From Macrostomum hystrix (taxonomy: Eukaryota; Platyhelminthes; Macrostomidae), in assembly GCA_950097015.1 (NCBI GenBank), contig CATNEN010000038.1, positions 15,618,001 to 15,682,000 on the forward strand: a stretch of DNA of 64,000 bases, given 5' to 3'. Each line of letters starts with the position of its first letter. Position 1 is the first letter of the stretch. Below the pieces are notes generated by a model. It saw nothing but the letters and a program-made list of their open reading frames with translations, ran no database searches and was not told where the DNA came from. Both the position numbers and the translations under genes were made by a program. This document shows, in pieces, positions 1 to 13,600 of the stretch.

Positions 1-1341
1 GGCGTAATCGTGGAGGACGCCTCGTGGTTGCGAAAACAAGACGACGCTGCGCACATCAATCTTGCCGAACTTGAGGCGGTCCTCAAGGGTATCAACCTTG
101 CCCTCGCTTGGGGTACGAGGAAAGTTGAAGTGTTGACTGATTCTGCAACCGTGCACGGCTGGCTCCAGTCTTTGATTGTCGGCGATAAGCCCGTGCGAGT
201 CAAAGGTCTCGGTGAAGCTCTGGTTCGGAAACGGCTATCATTAATCCGAGACACGGCGTCGGAGTGCGAGCTCGAGCTACTGACATCGCTGGTGCCATCG
301 TCAGCAAACAAGGCAGACGCACTGACGCGAGTACCGCAACAGTGGCTGCGCCAGCGGCCCTTCTGTGCAGTGGCGCTGCGCCCCGTTGACATGGATCTCC
401 GTGCGTGCCACGAGAAGCACCACTTCGGGGTGGACAGGACGCTCTACCTGGCCAAACTGTGCTTCCCTGAACGTGAGGTACTGCGTGAAGAGGTTGAGCG
501 CATCGTTGCAAACTGCATCCGATGCAAGTCCGTAGACCCTGCGCCGATGGTTTGGGACCATGGCAGACTCGAGGTGGATGCAAACTGGTGGCGCTTGGCC
601 TGCGACGTGACCCACTTTAAGGACGACCGCTATCTGTCCATTGTTGACTGCGGGCCGAGCAGATTCTCGCTGTGGCGAAAACTCACCGACGAGCGGACAG
701 CGTCAATTACCGGGATACTCGTGCAGGTGTTCCGAGAGCGGGGCCCTCCCTGGCAGCTGCTTCTCGACAATTCACCGACCTTCCGCTCCGCTGAGGTCCG
801 TGCGTTTTGTGAGGCTTGGGGAGTGCAGCTCCTCTTCCGTTGCGCTCACCGGCCGTCAGGCAACGGAATAGTCGAGCGCAATCATCGGACGATTAAGCGG
901 ATGGCAGCCAGAACCGGAAAGGACGTACTGGAAATGGTGTTCTGGTACAACATGGCTCCAAAGGATGGCACTCGCAAGGACAGCGTGCCCAGCAGAATGG
1001 TCAGCACCTATGACTGGAAGCCGCCAACTGTGTCTCTCCCTGAGGCCTTGGAGACCTTGGAGGCAAACCCACGCCCCACGCCCACCCTGCCAGTGGGAAC
1101 AGAAGTGTTTGTTAAACCGCCGGCCGTCAGATGCACCGACGAGTGGCCTAGGGGACGCGTGACGGGCCAGGGACAAGGGTCTACGGTGGAGGTCGATGGC
1201 CTTCCCCGTCACGTAGCTGACGTCCGCCCGGCACCAGACACGCAACCGCAGCCTCCTGGGGTGGAGCGAGCTGTCGAGCGGGATGCCGAACCACGACGGT
1301 CTAATAGGGTGAAGTCGGCGCCGGTCCGTTACGAACCTTGA
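1..1341 (+). CDS. LTR retrotransposon Pol, 3' part (RNase H and integrase), 5'-truncated by window edge
   Basis: The reading frame is open from base 1 and ends at a stop at 1339-1341, so this is the C-terminal part of a longer Pol. It opens with an RNase H-like region: AELEAVLKGINLALAWG carries the catalytic Glu and VEVLTDSATVHGWL a catalytic Asp. An HHCC zinc finger of integrase follows (HEKHH to CIRCKS). The integrase core has the D-D-E signature: D in ACDVTHF, D in LLLDNSPTF and E in GIVERNHR. The tail has a small basic module (PVGTEVFVKPPAVRCTDEW) and ends in an Arg/Ser-rich stretch. RNase H before integrase fits Ty3/gypsy-like elements. The frame has no internal stops, so the copy may be young. 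Reverse transcriptase would lie upstream, outside the window. A related, broken copy lies at 41426-43324. Confidence 0.9.
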   Translation, partial: GVIVEDASWLRKQDDAAHINLAELEAVLKGINLALAWGTRKVEVLTDSATVHGWLQSLIVGDKPVRVKGLGEALVRKRLSLIRDTASECELELLTSLVPSSANKADALTRVPQQWLRQRPFCAVALRPVDMDLRACHEKHHFGVDRTLYLAKLCFPEREVLREEVERIVANCIRCKSVDPAPMVWDHGRLEVDANWWRLACDVTHFKDDRYLSIVDCGPSRFSLWRKLTDERTASITGILVQVFRERGPPWQLLLDNSPTFRSAEVRAFCEAWGVQLLFRCAHRPSGNGIVERNHRTIKRMAARTGKDVLEMVFWYNMAPKDGTRKDSVPSRMVSTYDWKPPTVSLPEALETLEANPRPTPTLPVGTEVFVKPPAVRCTDEWPRGRVTGQGQGSTVEVDGLPRHVADVRPAPDTQPQPPGVERAVERDAEPRRSNRVKSAPVRYEP

Positions 1342-1372
1342 TCTCTTGTGATCCGGAGATCAGGGGGTGATG

Positions 1373-2216
1373 TGTTGTACTTTTATATGTGTTGTACTTT
1401 CATTATATAGAAACTAGTATTTGACCGTTGCAGCTAAATATCCCATAGACAATTCGTTCTACCTGTTTGTTTGCGAGGACCGCGTTAAGAGTGTTTGCGG
1501 CTCTAGCTTTCGTGCTAACCCCGGGCTTTGCTATCTACACAAATACATGAGACCACAATTTGCTTTTTACTCTTTACTTTATTTTATTATTTTATAGCTC
1601 AAAAAGCACATTACGAAGAAAACGCGGTGGCAGCTAGAGAAAATTTAATTGTAACTGCCGATTTGATTCTTAGCTTGTTAAATAAGTAACGACGCCAGCT
1701 TTTAGTTTTTTAAAACATTCAGAATTGACATAAATGCCAACACTTAACACACATGTACGGGTAACTTACATTAGTACGGGCCAGATTGTACTAAACATTA
1801 CATTAGCCTTATTTTTGCGAGATTTAACGCAACATATATAAAGACGCAATGATTAGGTTGCTCACACTCGCAAAAGAGACGAGAGGGACAGATTGTGGCA
1901 GATTGTGAGTTCAGGTTAATGTCTTGCAGATCAGACTCCAGCGTGGCGGTTAGCGAAGTGGTCCGGCCTTGGTCCCATTGGAGAGCTCAGCCGGCTAGTG
2001 CATCAGAGTTAGGCTTTGGCTCGAGTCTGCCTCAGCTGCGGAGGCAATGGCCGACAAGCATTAAGCCGGCACCGCTGGAGGGTGCAGGCGCTGAGCTGAG
2101 GCACACGAGCTCGCGCCCTCAGCAGGGTCAATATTGTGCCGAGCATGACTGCAGGATTTGCTTGCAGGAAAGCGCTGGATATTCTGGTTTATCTGTATTG
2201 GTGTACAAGTACAACC
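1373..2216 (+). mobile_element. Probable 3' LTR of the retrotransposon at the left edge
   Basis: A purine tract (GATCAGGGGGTGA) sits just after the Pol stop, as a polypurine tract should. The next bases, TGTTGTACTT (1373-1382), are matched by an inverted copy AAGTACAACC at 2207-2216, as expected of LTR ends. A TATA box (TATATAAAG, 1835-1843) lies inside and could drive transcription. The related element has a 3' LTR beginning with the same TGTTGTACT at 43101, but that one is only 224 bp. The right boundary is therefore inferred; the partner LTR is outside the window. Confidence 0.5.
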
Positions 2217-4604
2217 CCTAGGCTAGTTTAGAGTAAGTTTACTGCAGTTGGTGTTCATAAATAATCAATAATCACACGTATCAAGAGGTCCAATCCCTCG
2301 TCGAAATTAGTTCTTGTAAACTCTAACGAGAAACAGGTTGTTAAAATGTTCCAACAATGAAGAAACAGAGGCGAAACGAACATAAATGTAAGATTTAAAG
2401 CACGTGACGCACTTTTTGATAAATAAGTATATGGTAGTTTATAAAAAGAAGCTGAAAACAATTATATTTGACAGCAACAGTTTGTCTAAAGACAAACGCT
2501 TGCAAACAGAATGCTTATTTTTTCAAGGGCAGAAATGGATATTGTTAAGGAGTTTTATTGGTGGTCAAACGGTTGAACTACATATGAAATACTATTAGTA
2601 GAAATACCACTACAAAACAGCTGGGATCTTTAGACACCTAATCAAAATTAGAACAAAAAAGACTTTATAACAGACAAAGAACCAAACAGATTATTACCAC
2701 AGATTTGCAATATTCAAGGTTTTCAAATCAATGGATTAAAATGATTATGACTAAAACTACGATACTAGGATGACTATTGTTTCTTAAAATTTGATATAAA
2801 AACGTTATATTAATTAAATAGTGAATGATTAGAATAGCTAAACATATACGTTTAAGAAAAAACACCAAAACAAAGTAGAAGAATGCGTACGGACAACTAG
2901 GAAAAATCCCAAGATTTGCACATAAAAATATAACAAGTTAAACAAAATATTTTAGAAAATATTATTAAACGCAGACACAATATTTGAATGCATCGGAAAA
3001 AAAGATTGATACAAAATAACAAAATTGACCGAAATGTAGTAAGTCATTGAAAAATAATAATAAAAGTAAACAATGACGTACTCGTAATAAAATATGTTTT
3101 TTTATTATTCCTTATGTAAACAGTATATTAACAAAATTTGATGAATAAAAAATGTCGTAATTTTATGCCTTTTCGAAAAAATACAATTATTATTGGAAAT
3201 TTTTCAGTAACAAAGCTTTAAAAAAACGAATAACCTTAAAATCAGGAATTTAGTACAAAATTTAAACAATAAAATGCGCCACGAAGCAGTTTACAGATTA
3301 ATTTAGATTGCCAAAGACACTTTAGAAAAGCCTAGAGTTTCATATAAAAACATCAGCACGTTGAAAATCATAAATTTTGTGTCAAACTAAGCGAGCTATA
3401 CAGTAATCATTAACTGATTTATAACCTGTTTAAACAACACACTGTATAACGATTTAATTTAGTTTAATTTAATTCAACTTAATTCAAGTTATAAAAATTG
3501 AATTGAATTTTACTTCTAAGACAATGTTTTAAGACTTAGGTAGCTATTGGAAGTGATTTTTTAGTTTTAGTACCAGCGTGAGTTGGGGTAGAGATTTTCG
3601 GTGGGTCTGGCTACCTGCTCAGTCTACGGACTGAACAGCTGTACACAGTAAATGTTAGCGTTCTGGCTTCAGCCCCAGTACACATGGTCTAACTGGACTA
3701 GGCGATGAAATTTCTCTTTGTTGTAAATTAACCTTAAGAACTTATATTGCTACTGTAAGTAATAAGCTCTGGGTGTTTTGACTAATAAACTCTCCTAATT
3801 ATTGCTTTCAAATGCGAAAACCACAACCAGGTAAAGTTAATTCTTAACAATAAAGCATGACCGAGAAAAAACGAATAGAAGAATCAAGGGAAAATACACA
3901 ACAGCACACATTATGCCCTACAATATCGAAAACAAAACAAAACAAACAAACAAACAAACAATTGAAAAGGGAGACAAAGAAAAAATAGCAATGCAACGAC
4001 ATGCAGCTTTGAACCGGTTAGAGTGAAAAAATCAAATTCAAAAATACACAAAGAAGCTGTATGATGACGAGGTTAAGAAAATAACAATGATATATGTGTT
4101 ATAGGAAAATATAAATGAAAGATAAATTGACCGGACACCAATAAAGAAAGATTAATTTAATAGACAATTTCTGTAGCTCATAAGGGAAACAACATATTCA
4201 TAATAAACATATTTAAATATAAATATGATATAGTAGTATTCATAGTAGCAATTACGTACAAAACACACAAAACTATTTATATCCGCTATAATATTTTTCA
4301 TGTCAAAATGATAATAATATAGTTATATATAGTGATTAGTGTCAATAAAATTTAATCAGTGAAAGCGATATTTGTTGTGCTGTTTAGTGGCATAATCATA
4401 GGATGTGTGTGGCGCGCTTTGGACAAATCAGCAAAATTAATTAGGATGAATTAAACAGACAAAGTAGAGTAGAAATGCGCAAACAATAAAGCTGTGCTCA
4501 CAAATGTTTTGAGTGGCCTAATAATAATTCAAACAATGTGGGAGGGCGAGAATTAGAAAAGTTGGTTAAATTCGGTTTTTAAATTACCGATCAAATGGTG
4601 ATTT
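2217..4604. other. AT-rich intergenic DNA without a recognisable gene
   Basis: Stops are dense in all frames and no homology-bearing reading frame is visible. The stretch holds A/T runs and a partial SINE family 1 tail near 3570-3710. It forms the 3' flank of the minus-strand AKAP1 gene. Confidence 0.6.
3575..3710 (+). repeat. SINE family 1, tail fragment
   Basis: The stretch resembling the middle of the better copy at 12436-12780 includes GGGTAGAGATTTTCGGTGGG and GGACTGAACAGCTGTACACAG. The tRNA-like head is missing, so this is a 5'-truncated or eroded copy. Confidence 0.5.
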
Positions 4605-7600
4605 TCAAGCCTGTGGCATCTGAGGCTGGGGATGCGGCATCTGGAACCACTGGACTAGTCCGTCCTGTACCAAATCATCCTGCAGGAAGCGCCAGCTATC
4701 AGACTGCGGCTCCTTAGTGTACAGGTAGACGCACGGCTGGCCGACATCGTTAAAGTACACAACCTGAGCCTTAATGCGCTTGTTAGGCCCGGATAGGTAG
4801 CGCTCGTGAAGGGCTCGGCTTAGACGCTCCAGCTGAGTCTCAGGATCTTCGTCATCGGTTAGGATTGGCGAGACGTAGGCCAGGTGGCCTTCCACAGCTT
4901 GGAATGGCAGGTGCATCATCTCTGTGCTGTAAGGGTTGAATGCAGTTTAGAATATTTTTAAATTATCTACCGTAATAAATAATCTACCGTAATCTGCCGG
5001 CTTTCCTAGAAACTCGACTTTCTTAGAAACCATAAGCTTTCTTAGAAACCACAAGCATTCTTAGAAACCACAAGCTTTCTTAGAAACACAAGCTTTCTTA
5101 GAAACACAAGCTTTCTTAGAAACCACAAACTTTCTTAGAAACCACAAGCTTTCTTAGAAACCACAAGCATTCTTAGAAACCACAAGCATTCTTAGAAACC
5201 ACAAGTTTTCTTAGAAACCACAAGCTTTCTTAGAAACACAAGCTTTCTTAGAAACCACAAACTTTCTTAGAAACCACAAGCTTTCTTAGAAACCACAAGC
5301 TTTCTTAGAAATAAGTAGCTTTATAGAAACCACAAAATTTCTCATTAACCTAATACTTCCTAAGAACGCTAAATTTCTTAGAAACCACATACTTTCTAAG
5401 AAGCCCCAAACTTTCTTAGAAACCAAAAATCTTCATAGAAACTGAAAGGTATCATATAAAGTACAGAATTTATAATTATATCGCCAATCCTAACCGCTGA
5501 TTTAAACAATTTAGCTTTCTTAAGATGCCATCGAATGTACTGAGGGGATCAGAGTGAAGGTATCGGGTTCGATTTCTGACTCCATTGAATTTCTCTGCAT
5601 TGATTTAGTTTACCTAGCAGATTAACGGGGTAAAAATGAGCTGGGCTAATTGAGGGTAAGCTTGACTTTAGCCAGTCCATGGACTGAACATTCGTACGAA
5701 GCCTTTAGATCCTGTTCTGTCGGCCGCACTTTTAGCCTAATAAGACAGGTGTCGATAATAAAAAAATAATTTTCTTATAAAACGGAGACTTTCGGAAATT
5801 ACTAATAACTTAACGTTATAAAACTTACACAACAATATATAAAGAAAATATAATCTACAGAGTTTTTAGCACTGGAGTTATGCTCGGAATTTAGCAGTTT
5901 GAGGAAAGATTCCTTCCGGCATCCTTCAAGCCTCTTTGTCTAAACTTTTTTTCTCAAATAGGATCGGTTTCTTAACAAAGCTAGTAAATATTGTGACACT
6001 TGAGTACCTAAACGATCCAGTCTGCCTGTTTGCAAATAGCCAGGTATATTGTGACTGGCAGTTTGGGTTGAATCTAAGTGCAAATCTAAGTCTAAAGTTT
6101 AAGCAATAAAGCGATTATAAACAGTGAACAGTTAGTATAGAAAGACAGAATGACGGACGCTTGATTAAAATGAAATAGTAAACAGATGTAAACAGATTGT
6201 GTCTAGATAAACGAAATAAATAGTGAGACGCTATCAGTTAAACGATTAAAGCTAAATAACGAAATTAAACGACAAGAAAAAAAGATAACAGGGAAGAATG
6301 ACAGGTGCGTTTAACCCACAAATTTATAATCTATAAATTTCATAATCGTAAAATTTAATTATCACTATAAACGTCATATTTATTAAATTGCAGAATTTAC
6401 CGCTACAAAGGAGGACATAATAACTAATTTCACATGCCCTACATTTCACTTCCTGCTTCATGCGGTTATAAAAGCAGCACAGAAAGAAAGACTAGCTAAA
6501 ACGGAAAATAAATTAGCAATGTAGCATTTGTTCAGCATTAGTCATCACTGCAGTGGAGTGAAATGGGAATAGGGTGAAGACCAGACTGGAATCTTAATAA
6601 TCCTCGTGACTAGCCAGGATTGTACTTTTATAATTGCAAAGAAGCGTGCTAGCTGCTGACTAAAGAAGTAAAGGCTGTGTAAGTTATCATACTTTTCCGA
6701 ATTCTAGAAACAGGCGACATAAACGATAATGACTTAAGTAACGATAATAAGAGGAGGTTGTAGCTTTGTTGTAAGAGCGTCGGATTCCAGACTTGAAGGT
6801 CGGGGGTTCGATTCCCGACTCCACTGGAACAATTTTTGTCCTTTAGCAAGACACTTAACTATGCATTGTTTTAGATCACCGAGCTGTTAAATGGGTACCA
6901 CTACCAAAATCCGCTGGGGTAATTGGGGGTAGGTGTGACATCAGCCAGTCCATGGACTGAACAGCCGTGCGCAGCCTTGAGATGCGCCGCGCAATGATTG
7001 CGGGTGTGCTGTCGGCTGCACATCTGGCCCAATTAGTGCGGATTTTATGCAATAATATTTTAATGAATTAATTTCGAATAACGATAAGTAACGATAATCA
7101 CCGAAAAGTAACGATTACGACTGAAGTAACGATTTTAAGACTTAAGTAACGATAATGGCAGATTCTTTAACCACGGTCGTAACACTGATGCTCAATCCTA
7201 TGACCCATTTTAAGGCATAGGTAATCACTCTAGACCCGCACCTAAAGATAATGAGAGCAAAATAAGAGCAAAATTTGGGCTAACTAACCGGATCTGTTTA
7301 AGACAGCCCACTGGCATTCGTTCGTAGCCGCCCCAGTCCAGGTATTTCATCAGCACCAGGTCCTCCTCCGGGTAGACATCGGCAATGATGGCTCGGTACC
7401 AGGCGGTGCCGAAGGGCGCAACACAGACTGCGCCGGGGTTCACAGGCCTCGGCAGGGCGGGCACGCTAGCCTGATCAGCGTAGTGCTTCATGATGGTGTA
7501 GTCCATCTTCTCCAGATGATGAAAGCTGGGGTGAGTTGGCTGCTGCATGAAGACTGTGGTGCCGCGGCACATTGCGCAGACGTTTACGTCGACTAGGGCG

Positions 7601-10600
7601 CCAACTGGCAGGCTCAGCTGTGGAGTTGAGAAGATTCGTTAAATTCCTAGATTAAATAGCGTGAAAACTAAACAAACACACTAAACCGGAAAATTACGTT
7701 AAAACCCGGAAAATTCCGCAAAACAAGGAAAAATACGTAAATTCAGAAATGTACAAAATATTGAAATAAGTTAAAAAATTTATATGCAGAATTACATATT
7801 TAATAAAAATTTGTAACAATGGGTAGAATGAGGGAGAGTAGCAGAGCAGTTAATGGGTCTGTCTCTCGTAAAAATGTAGGTGAGATATCTATTACGAGAC
7901 GAGGTCGCGTTTATTAAGGGTCGCTACAGCGGAGAAAAAAACTTTGGTAGATCGGTGTGCAACTTGCACAATGGGTGTATCAAACTGTCTGATAATGAAA
8001 GAGTCAGGGCAGATTATTGTCTCTGCCACAAAATGATGTGTCATTGCCCACAACCCTTCTGCAAATGTCAATAAAGCATCCAGTATCCTAAAATTTATTT
8101 TGCGCCACGGAAATTTTTTTTCGAATCTTCAATCACTCAAGAATGGGTCGAAAAGGGAAAAATGTATAGAACATTCCAGTAATCGTGCAAAAAAGAGGAT
8201 TTAAAAATGGCTTTGCGTCCACTATTTCGCTTTCTTAGACGGTCTTTTGTCTTTTAAACTCGCTACATTTACAGAAAGAGGGACACAAAGAGAAAGGAAT
8301 TGAGGGGAAAAGGATCACTAACTAATCTAGTTTTGCAACAAGCCTCCCAGTTTTAGCCGCACATAGCCAAACTGAACCAGACAAAACTCCGGAAACAGAA
8401 TAAAAAAGTTAGAAGAAAAAATCTATACTCTAGTAATTCGGCTCTCTGACTAATAAACAAGTAATGTCACAAACGTGAATCAAACAGGGCAGTCACATTT
8501 CCTTGATAAAATTTTGCTACAAGTTAAAGAAACAAATGCAGTACACGAGTGAGAGCGTAAGTTACTCCAGGTGAATAGTACCAAGATTGTACACAACTCG
8601 GAGAATATGATCCGAAGACATGCTAGTTAGTTAATTAATTTTTTTTTAATAAACTGGTAAGTCAACTTGAAAGTCAACGAAATCGTGAATTGTTCTTCAC
8701 TAAAATAAATTTCTTTATTTAGCTAGTCAAAGTTTATTAACTCGTAAAATAAATTAACAATAAATATATTTTAAACTTAGTATCTGAAAAAAATACAATA
8801 GTTGCAGGACTGCTCCGGGCAATGGCACATCATTTGGTGACATTAGACACACAGCTAATTTCGCTGACTCCTGAGCACACACGCACACAAACATCATACG
8901 CAGGCACGCACTCACACAGGTGTGTACCTCTGCCCTGACTTTCTTATTCCTTGTCTTGGAGGTTGGTCCTTAACCCTGTAAAAAATTCGGCTGCTTCCTC
9001 GGCGGGTTCTTGTGCAAAATAGGAGCGGAATCTACCAAAATCCCCCTATCTCACAAGAGTTAAAGAAACCACCCAGGAAGCAGCCGGTGTAACCGTAAAT
9101 TGTGCGGAAACCGCCGAAGAATCACCCGAACCAGAGGCCCATGGGACAACCAGAGAATTATTTACGGGCGATTCCTCGGCGGTTACTGAGCATGGAATCT
9201 TCCGAACTGGAGGGTTTTTTGGGTGATTCCATTTCGCCACCAAGAAGCACCGAGAAAACGCCTAGTTGGGTAGATTCTAAGTATGGAATCATCCGATTGG
9301 TATGTTTCCAGCGTTCGGCTGTTTCTTTTTCTGGAAACACCGCAGATTCCAACTGAAATCACCCAAAGAAACATCCCATTTTTTTGCGGGAAGGGTGTAA
9401 ATTGCCTGACGAGCTTCCAAGCCTTCTCTAACCCACCCTTTCTAGTTCAATTATAAATGGCAGTTTTATAAATGATACTGAGACAAAATATTTTGTCTGT
9501 GTATGTTTTCGGGCCGACAAAAAAATCTTAGGAGCGTCACCACCGCGTCCAGGAAGTCACTCAACTTGTGATTTATCTTGAAAGAAAATAGTGTCAAGGA
9601 GCCGCTCAAGTTAGATAAACACGCGGACATAACTTAGATAAACAAAGCCAAGTTAAAGGAGTACGGAATTATACAAAGGACTGGATTTCAATGGCCAAGA
9701 GCTGTGGCTGCTCAACGGATCACAAATAAACAACAAAGGAGGACCCAGATAAGAGATAGGTTTTGAATCACTGGCGTGTGCTAGTCTAGATACACATGGT
9801 TGATCTGCTCCGATTAGAGCATACAAGCCATGAGTTAGAGAACTAAAATCTCCTACCTAAATGCCAGTGTATCCTCCATAAAAAATCGTGGGAACAAAGC
9901 ATTTCGAGGGGGGGGGGCACAAAATTTCTGTTCCAATTGAGATCCGATTCTTTATTACGCAGTGCGAATAGAGGCAGCTGGTTTGCGCGGCCCAATGCAA
10001 ATAATACAGGCTTTAGATAAGACAGCTGCTGGATCACTCAAGACTGCAACTATCTTGAGTTGAGAGAAGGCTCATTAAAACCTATCTAAAGAGAGCTCAT
10101 TCACACTCGCATGGCCAACACTCTCTAGCAAAGTTTAGAAGTTCTAAAATTTTGAGAATCAAAAATTAATCAAAGATAGCTTTTAAAATAATGGACGAAT
10201 TTTAATTAATTATACAAAATTAGAAAGTCACATATTCGTTCGTTTATAATGGTCAAAATACCTTCGTAATCACACCTTGCAACATGGAAATCACACCTTG
10301 CAACAGGGAAATCACACCTTGCAACAGGGAAATCACACCTTGCAACAGGGAAATCACACCTTGCAACAGGGAAATCACACCTTGCAACAGGGAAATCACA
10401 CCTTGCAACAGGGAAATCACACCTTGCAACAGGGAAATCACACCTTGCAACAGGGAAATCACACCTTGCAACAGGGAAATCACACCTTGCAACAGGGAAA
10501 TCACACCTTGCAACAGGGAAATCACACCTTGCAACAGGGAAATCACACCTTGCAACAGGGAAATCAAACCTTGCAACAGGGAAATCACACCTTGCAACAG

Positions 10601-13600
10601 GGAAATCACACCTTGCAACAGGGAAATCACACCTTGCAACAGGGAAATCACACCTTGCAACAGGGAAATCAAACCTTGCAACAGGGAAATCACACCTTGC
10701 AACAGGGAAATCACACCTTGCAACAGGGAAATCACACCTTGCAACAGGGAAATCACACCTTGCAACAGGGAAATCACACCTTGCAACAGGGAAATCACAC
10801 CTTGCAACAGGGAAATCACACCTTGCAACAGGGAAATCAAACTTTGCAACAGGGAAATCAAACTTTGCAACAGGGAAATCAAACTTTGCAACAGGGAAAT
10901 CAAACCTTGCAACAGGGAAATCACACCTTGCAACAGGGAAATCACACCTTGCAACAGGGAAATCACACCTTGCAACAGGGAAATCACACCTTGCAACAGG
11001 GAAATCAAACTTTGCAACAGGGAAATCACACCTTGCAACAGGGAAATCAAACCTTGCAACAGGGAAATCACACCTTGCAACAGGGAAATCACACCTTGCA
11101 ACAGGGAAATCACACCTTGCAACAGGGAAATCACACGTTTCAGCGCGAGAAACGCACCTAACAATATGGTAATCACACTTCACAACGAGAAAATTACAAC
11201 TAAAAAACAGGAACCCCAACAGTGCAAGCATATTGCAACAGCTTAATAAACATTAGTTTTTAAACGACAATTTTGTGATTAAAACACAGAAAAATATTGA
11301 ATTACACTATAGATTTCCTCTCTGTATTTAAACACTTAATAGAATACAGCATAATAAACAACAGAATAGCTAAAACTAATCAAAAGGCGTGGCTGGTCTT
11401 GCTTGACAGGCGGCACACTGTGTATATTGTACCAGCAGAATTGCGGAGCAGTGATTAATGGCCCGCTACTATCCGTAGCATCTGCATCCCAGCCGGATAT
11501 TGTGAAGGGTGAAAGAGAGGAAACTGACTGAGAAAGAATATATTACACGTATAGCTGTAATTGTTGCTATGGCAATGATCTGCTAGGTCGGTAGATTCCG
11601 AATAGACAGAATTTGGGACAAGGAAGTGAAAAAAATGCAGGCTTTACCCGAAAGCTGACAAATTTTTGATGCATAAGAAAAGGAAAAGATACTGGCAACA
11701 GTTGCTCGCTTAGTTGAAGCAGTCGATAGCAGCGTATGCGCCAAAAAAAGAAGCAAGATAAATAACGATATCAAGGTTTCGAGGCACTTGCATATAAAAA
11801 GAGAAAGAGACACAGCTTTTTGTGTGACATTGGCAAATAAAGCGACAAGAATTTGAACAGGCAAGAGGGAAACTAAAATTAAAAAATGAAACATATGGAC
11901 AGACGATCAGACACATAATATGTCCCCACTCAACTCCACTAGCAAGCTAGCCTTCTTGAACAATGTCAAGGAGACTTACTAACCAACAGCGAAGTGAAGG
12001 GAGGAGTCACGGGAACCGCTTTCTGTGGCGGGGGGAGGGGAAGAGAAAATTGTCAGCTGACATTGCCGCAACGTGACCAAGAGGGTGGAGAAGGTTAATG
12101 GGTTGGGAACGGTCGCGTTATGCGGAGCTGTTGCAGAGCTGCTGTTGACTATTCGGGGTCCCAAAAATGGGACTTCCTCCTGTTAATAGTATCGAGTATG
12201 GGCCAGTATGGGCAATAAAAAATTAGCCAGATGTGGGCTGTGAATGAATTGTTGCATTTCTGCCCCCAGCGGGATTTGGATTTAGAAATTGTGCTGTATT
12301 GAAATTACAATTGAGAAACCGGAAAAAACTGCAGGATCAGAGCTTCAAGCTCCTCCCTTTCTGTACTCAAGAGAGTTAGGGAGAGGGTGAAGAACTGTCT
12401 GTCTTCTCTTCTACTCTTTACTCACAAAGGTTGAGAGGTTGTAGCCTAGTAGTTGAGAGGTTGTAGCCTAGTAGAGGTTGTAGCCTAGTGGTTAGGGCGT
12501 CGGACTCACGACTTGAAGGTCGGGGGTTCGATTCCCGACTCCACTGGAACAATTTGCGTCCTTTAGCAAGACACTTAACTCTGCATTGCTTCAGTTCACC
12601 CAGCTGTTAAATGGGTACCAGCATCAGCTGGGATAATTGAAGGTGGGTGTGGCGTCCCCCCAGTCGGTGGACTGAACAGCTGTACGCAGCCTTCAGATGC
12701 GCCGCGCATTAGCTGCGGCTGTGCTGTCGGCTGCACATCTGACCCAATTGGGGCAGGTGTAATCAATTATTATTATTATTACTATTACTCACAAAGCGAG
12801 TGGATTTAAGTTTAAAATAGGAATTTTTTTATTAACAATTAATACAGAGGGCATGTGTAACTAAAACAGATCTAGGCTAACCTTAGACAGGAGGCCGCTG
12901 TTTAAATATTGAACTAAATTGGGATCTGGGATCTGGGATATAGAATCCAATTGTAACAGGAAGGTGATGAAACACCTGCTCGATTAGCCAACAAATTTCT
13001 ATATTTTTAGTAAGCAAACAGTCCGTATAGAATGAGAATAAGAGCCGATTAGTTCAGAGTATATACCGAACTTTTATTACCACCTATTGCTCAATGCGCG
13101 AATGGCCTTTAATACATAGGGGCAGCCATGGTAGATGTACCTGTATGAATTGAGCAGCTGAACATAATTATTATCTACGAGTATGTTCAGTCCAGGTGTT
13201 ATATTATGTGGCCCATTGGCTTAGACCTTAGGGTCTTATAAAAAAGTGAATGCTTAAAAAGCCTTTCACATGAGTCATGAGTCATGAAATGAATAATTGA
13301 TTTCATTGATTTCTCCAATTTTTTCAATCCCACATTTTCTATAGCTAAATAGAATTAGCGGCAACAGAGCTCACTAAATGGAGCTAGAGAGAAAAAATGT
13401 GCAAAAGCCTACAGTACAGGGACAAAGAAATTTGAAGCCCTACAACAAAAACCACACGATGCAGCAGCGGAAGCTAATGTTAACATCGCTTTGTCTAGAA
13501 TTGTTCGTCTGTCTAGGCGGAATGTATGAATAGAAGCAAATCTACTATTGATATTTGTGAAACATGCGTAGGACAATTCAGCAAATATAAAAAGCTTTAC

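Noticed and set aside
1895-2221. 108-residue frame in a GC-richer patch
   Set aside because: It lies inside the probable LTR downstream of a TATA box and shows no recognisable domain; the patch is better read as LTR leader sequence.
6751-6830. tRNA gene suggested by A and B boxes (also at 12466-12547 and 23945-24020)
   Set aside because: The same head is always followed by the SINE body, and the anticodon arm does not pair properly. These are SINE heads.
7880-8074. Small Cys-rich frame of 64 residues that looks like a secreted peptide
   Set aside because: The DNA matches the SINE family 2 body and tail, so the Cys pattern is accidental.
10206-11246. Open frames of about 300-340 residues on both strands made of 7-residue repeats
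   Set aside because: They are the 21-bp minisatellite read in several frames at once. Real coding does not stay open in four frames, and the array is inside an AKAP1 intron.
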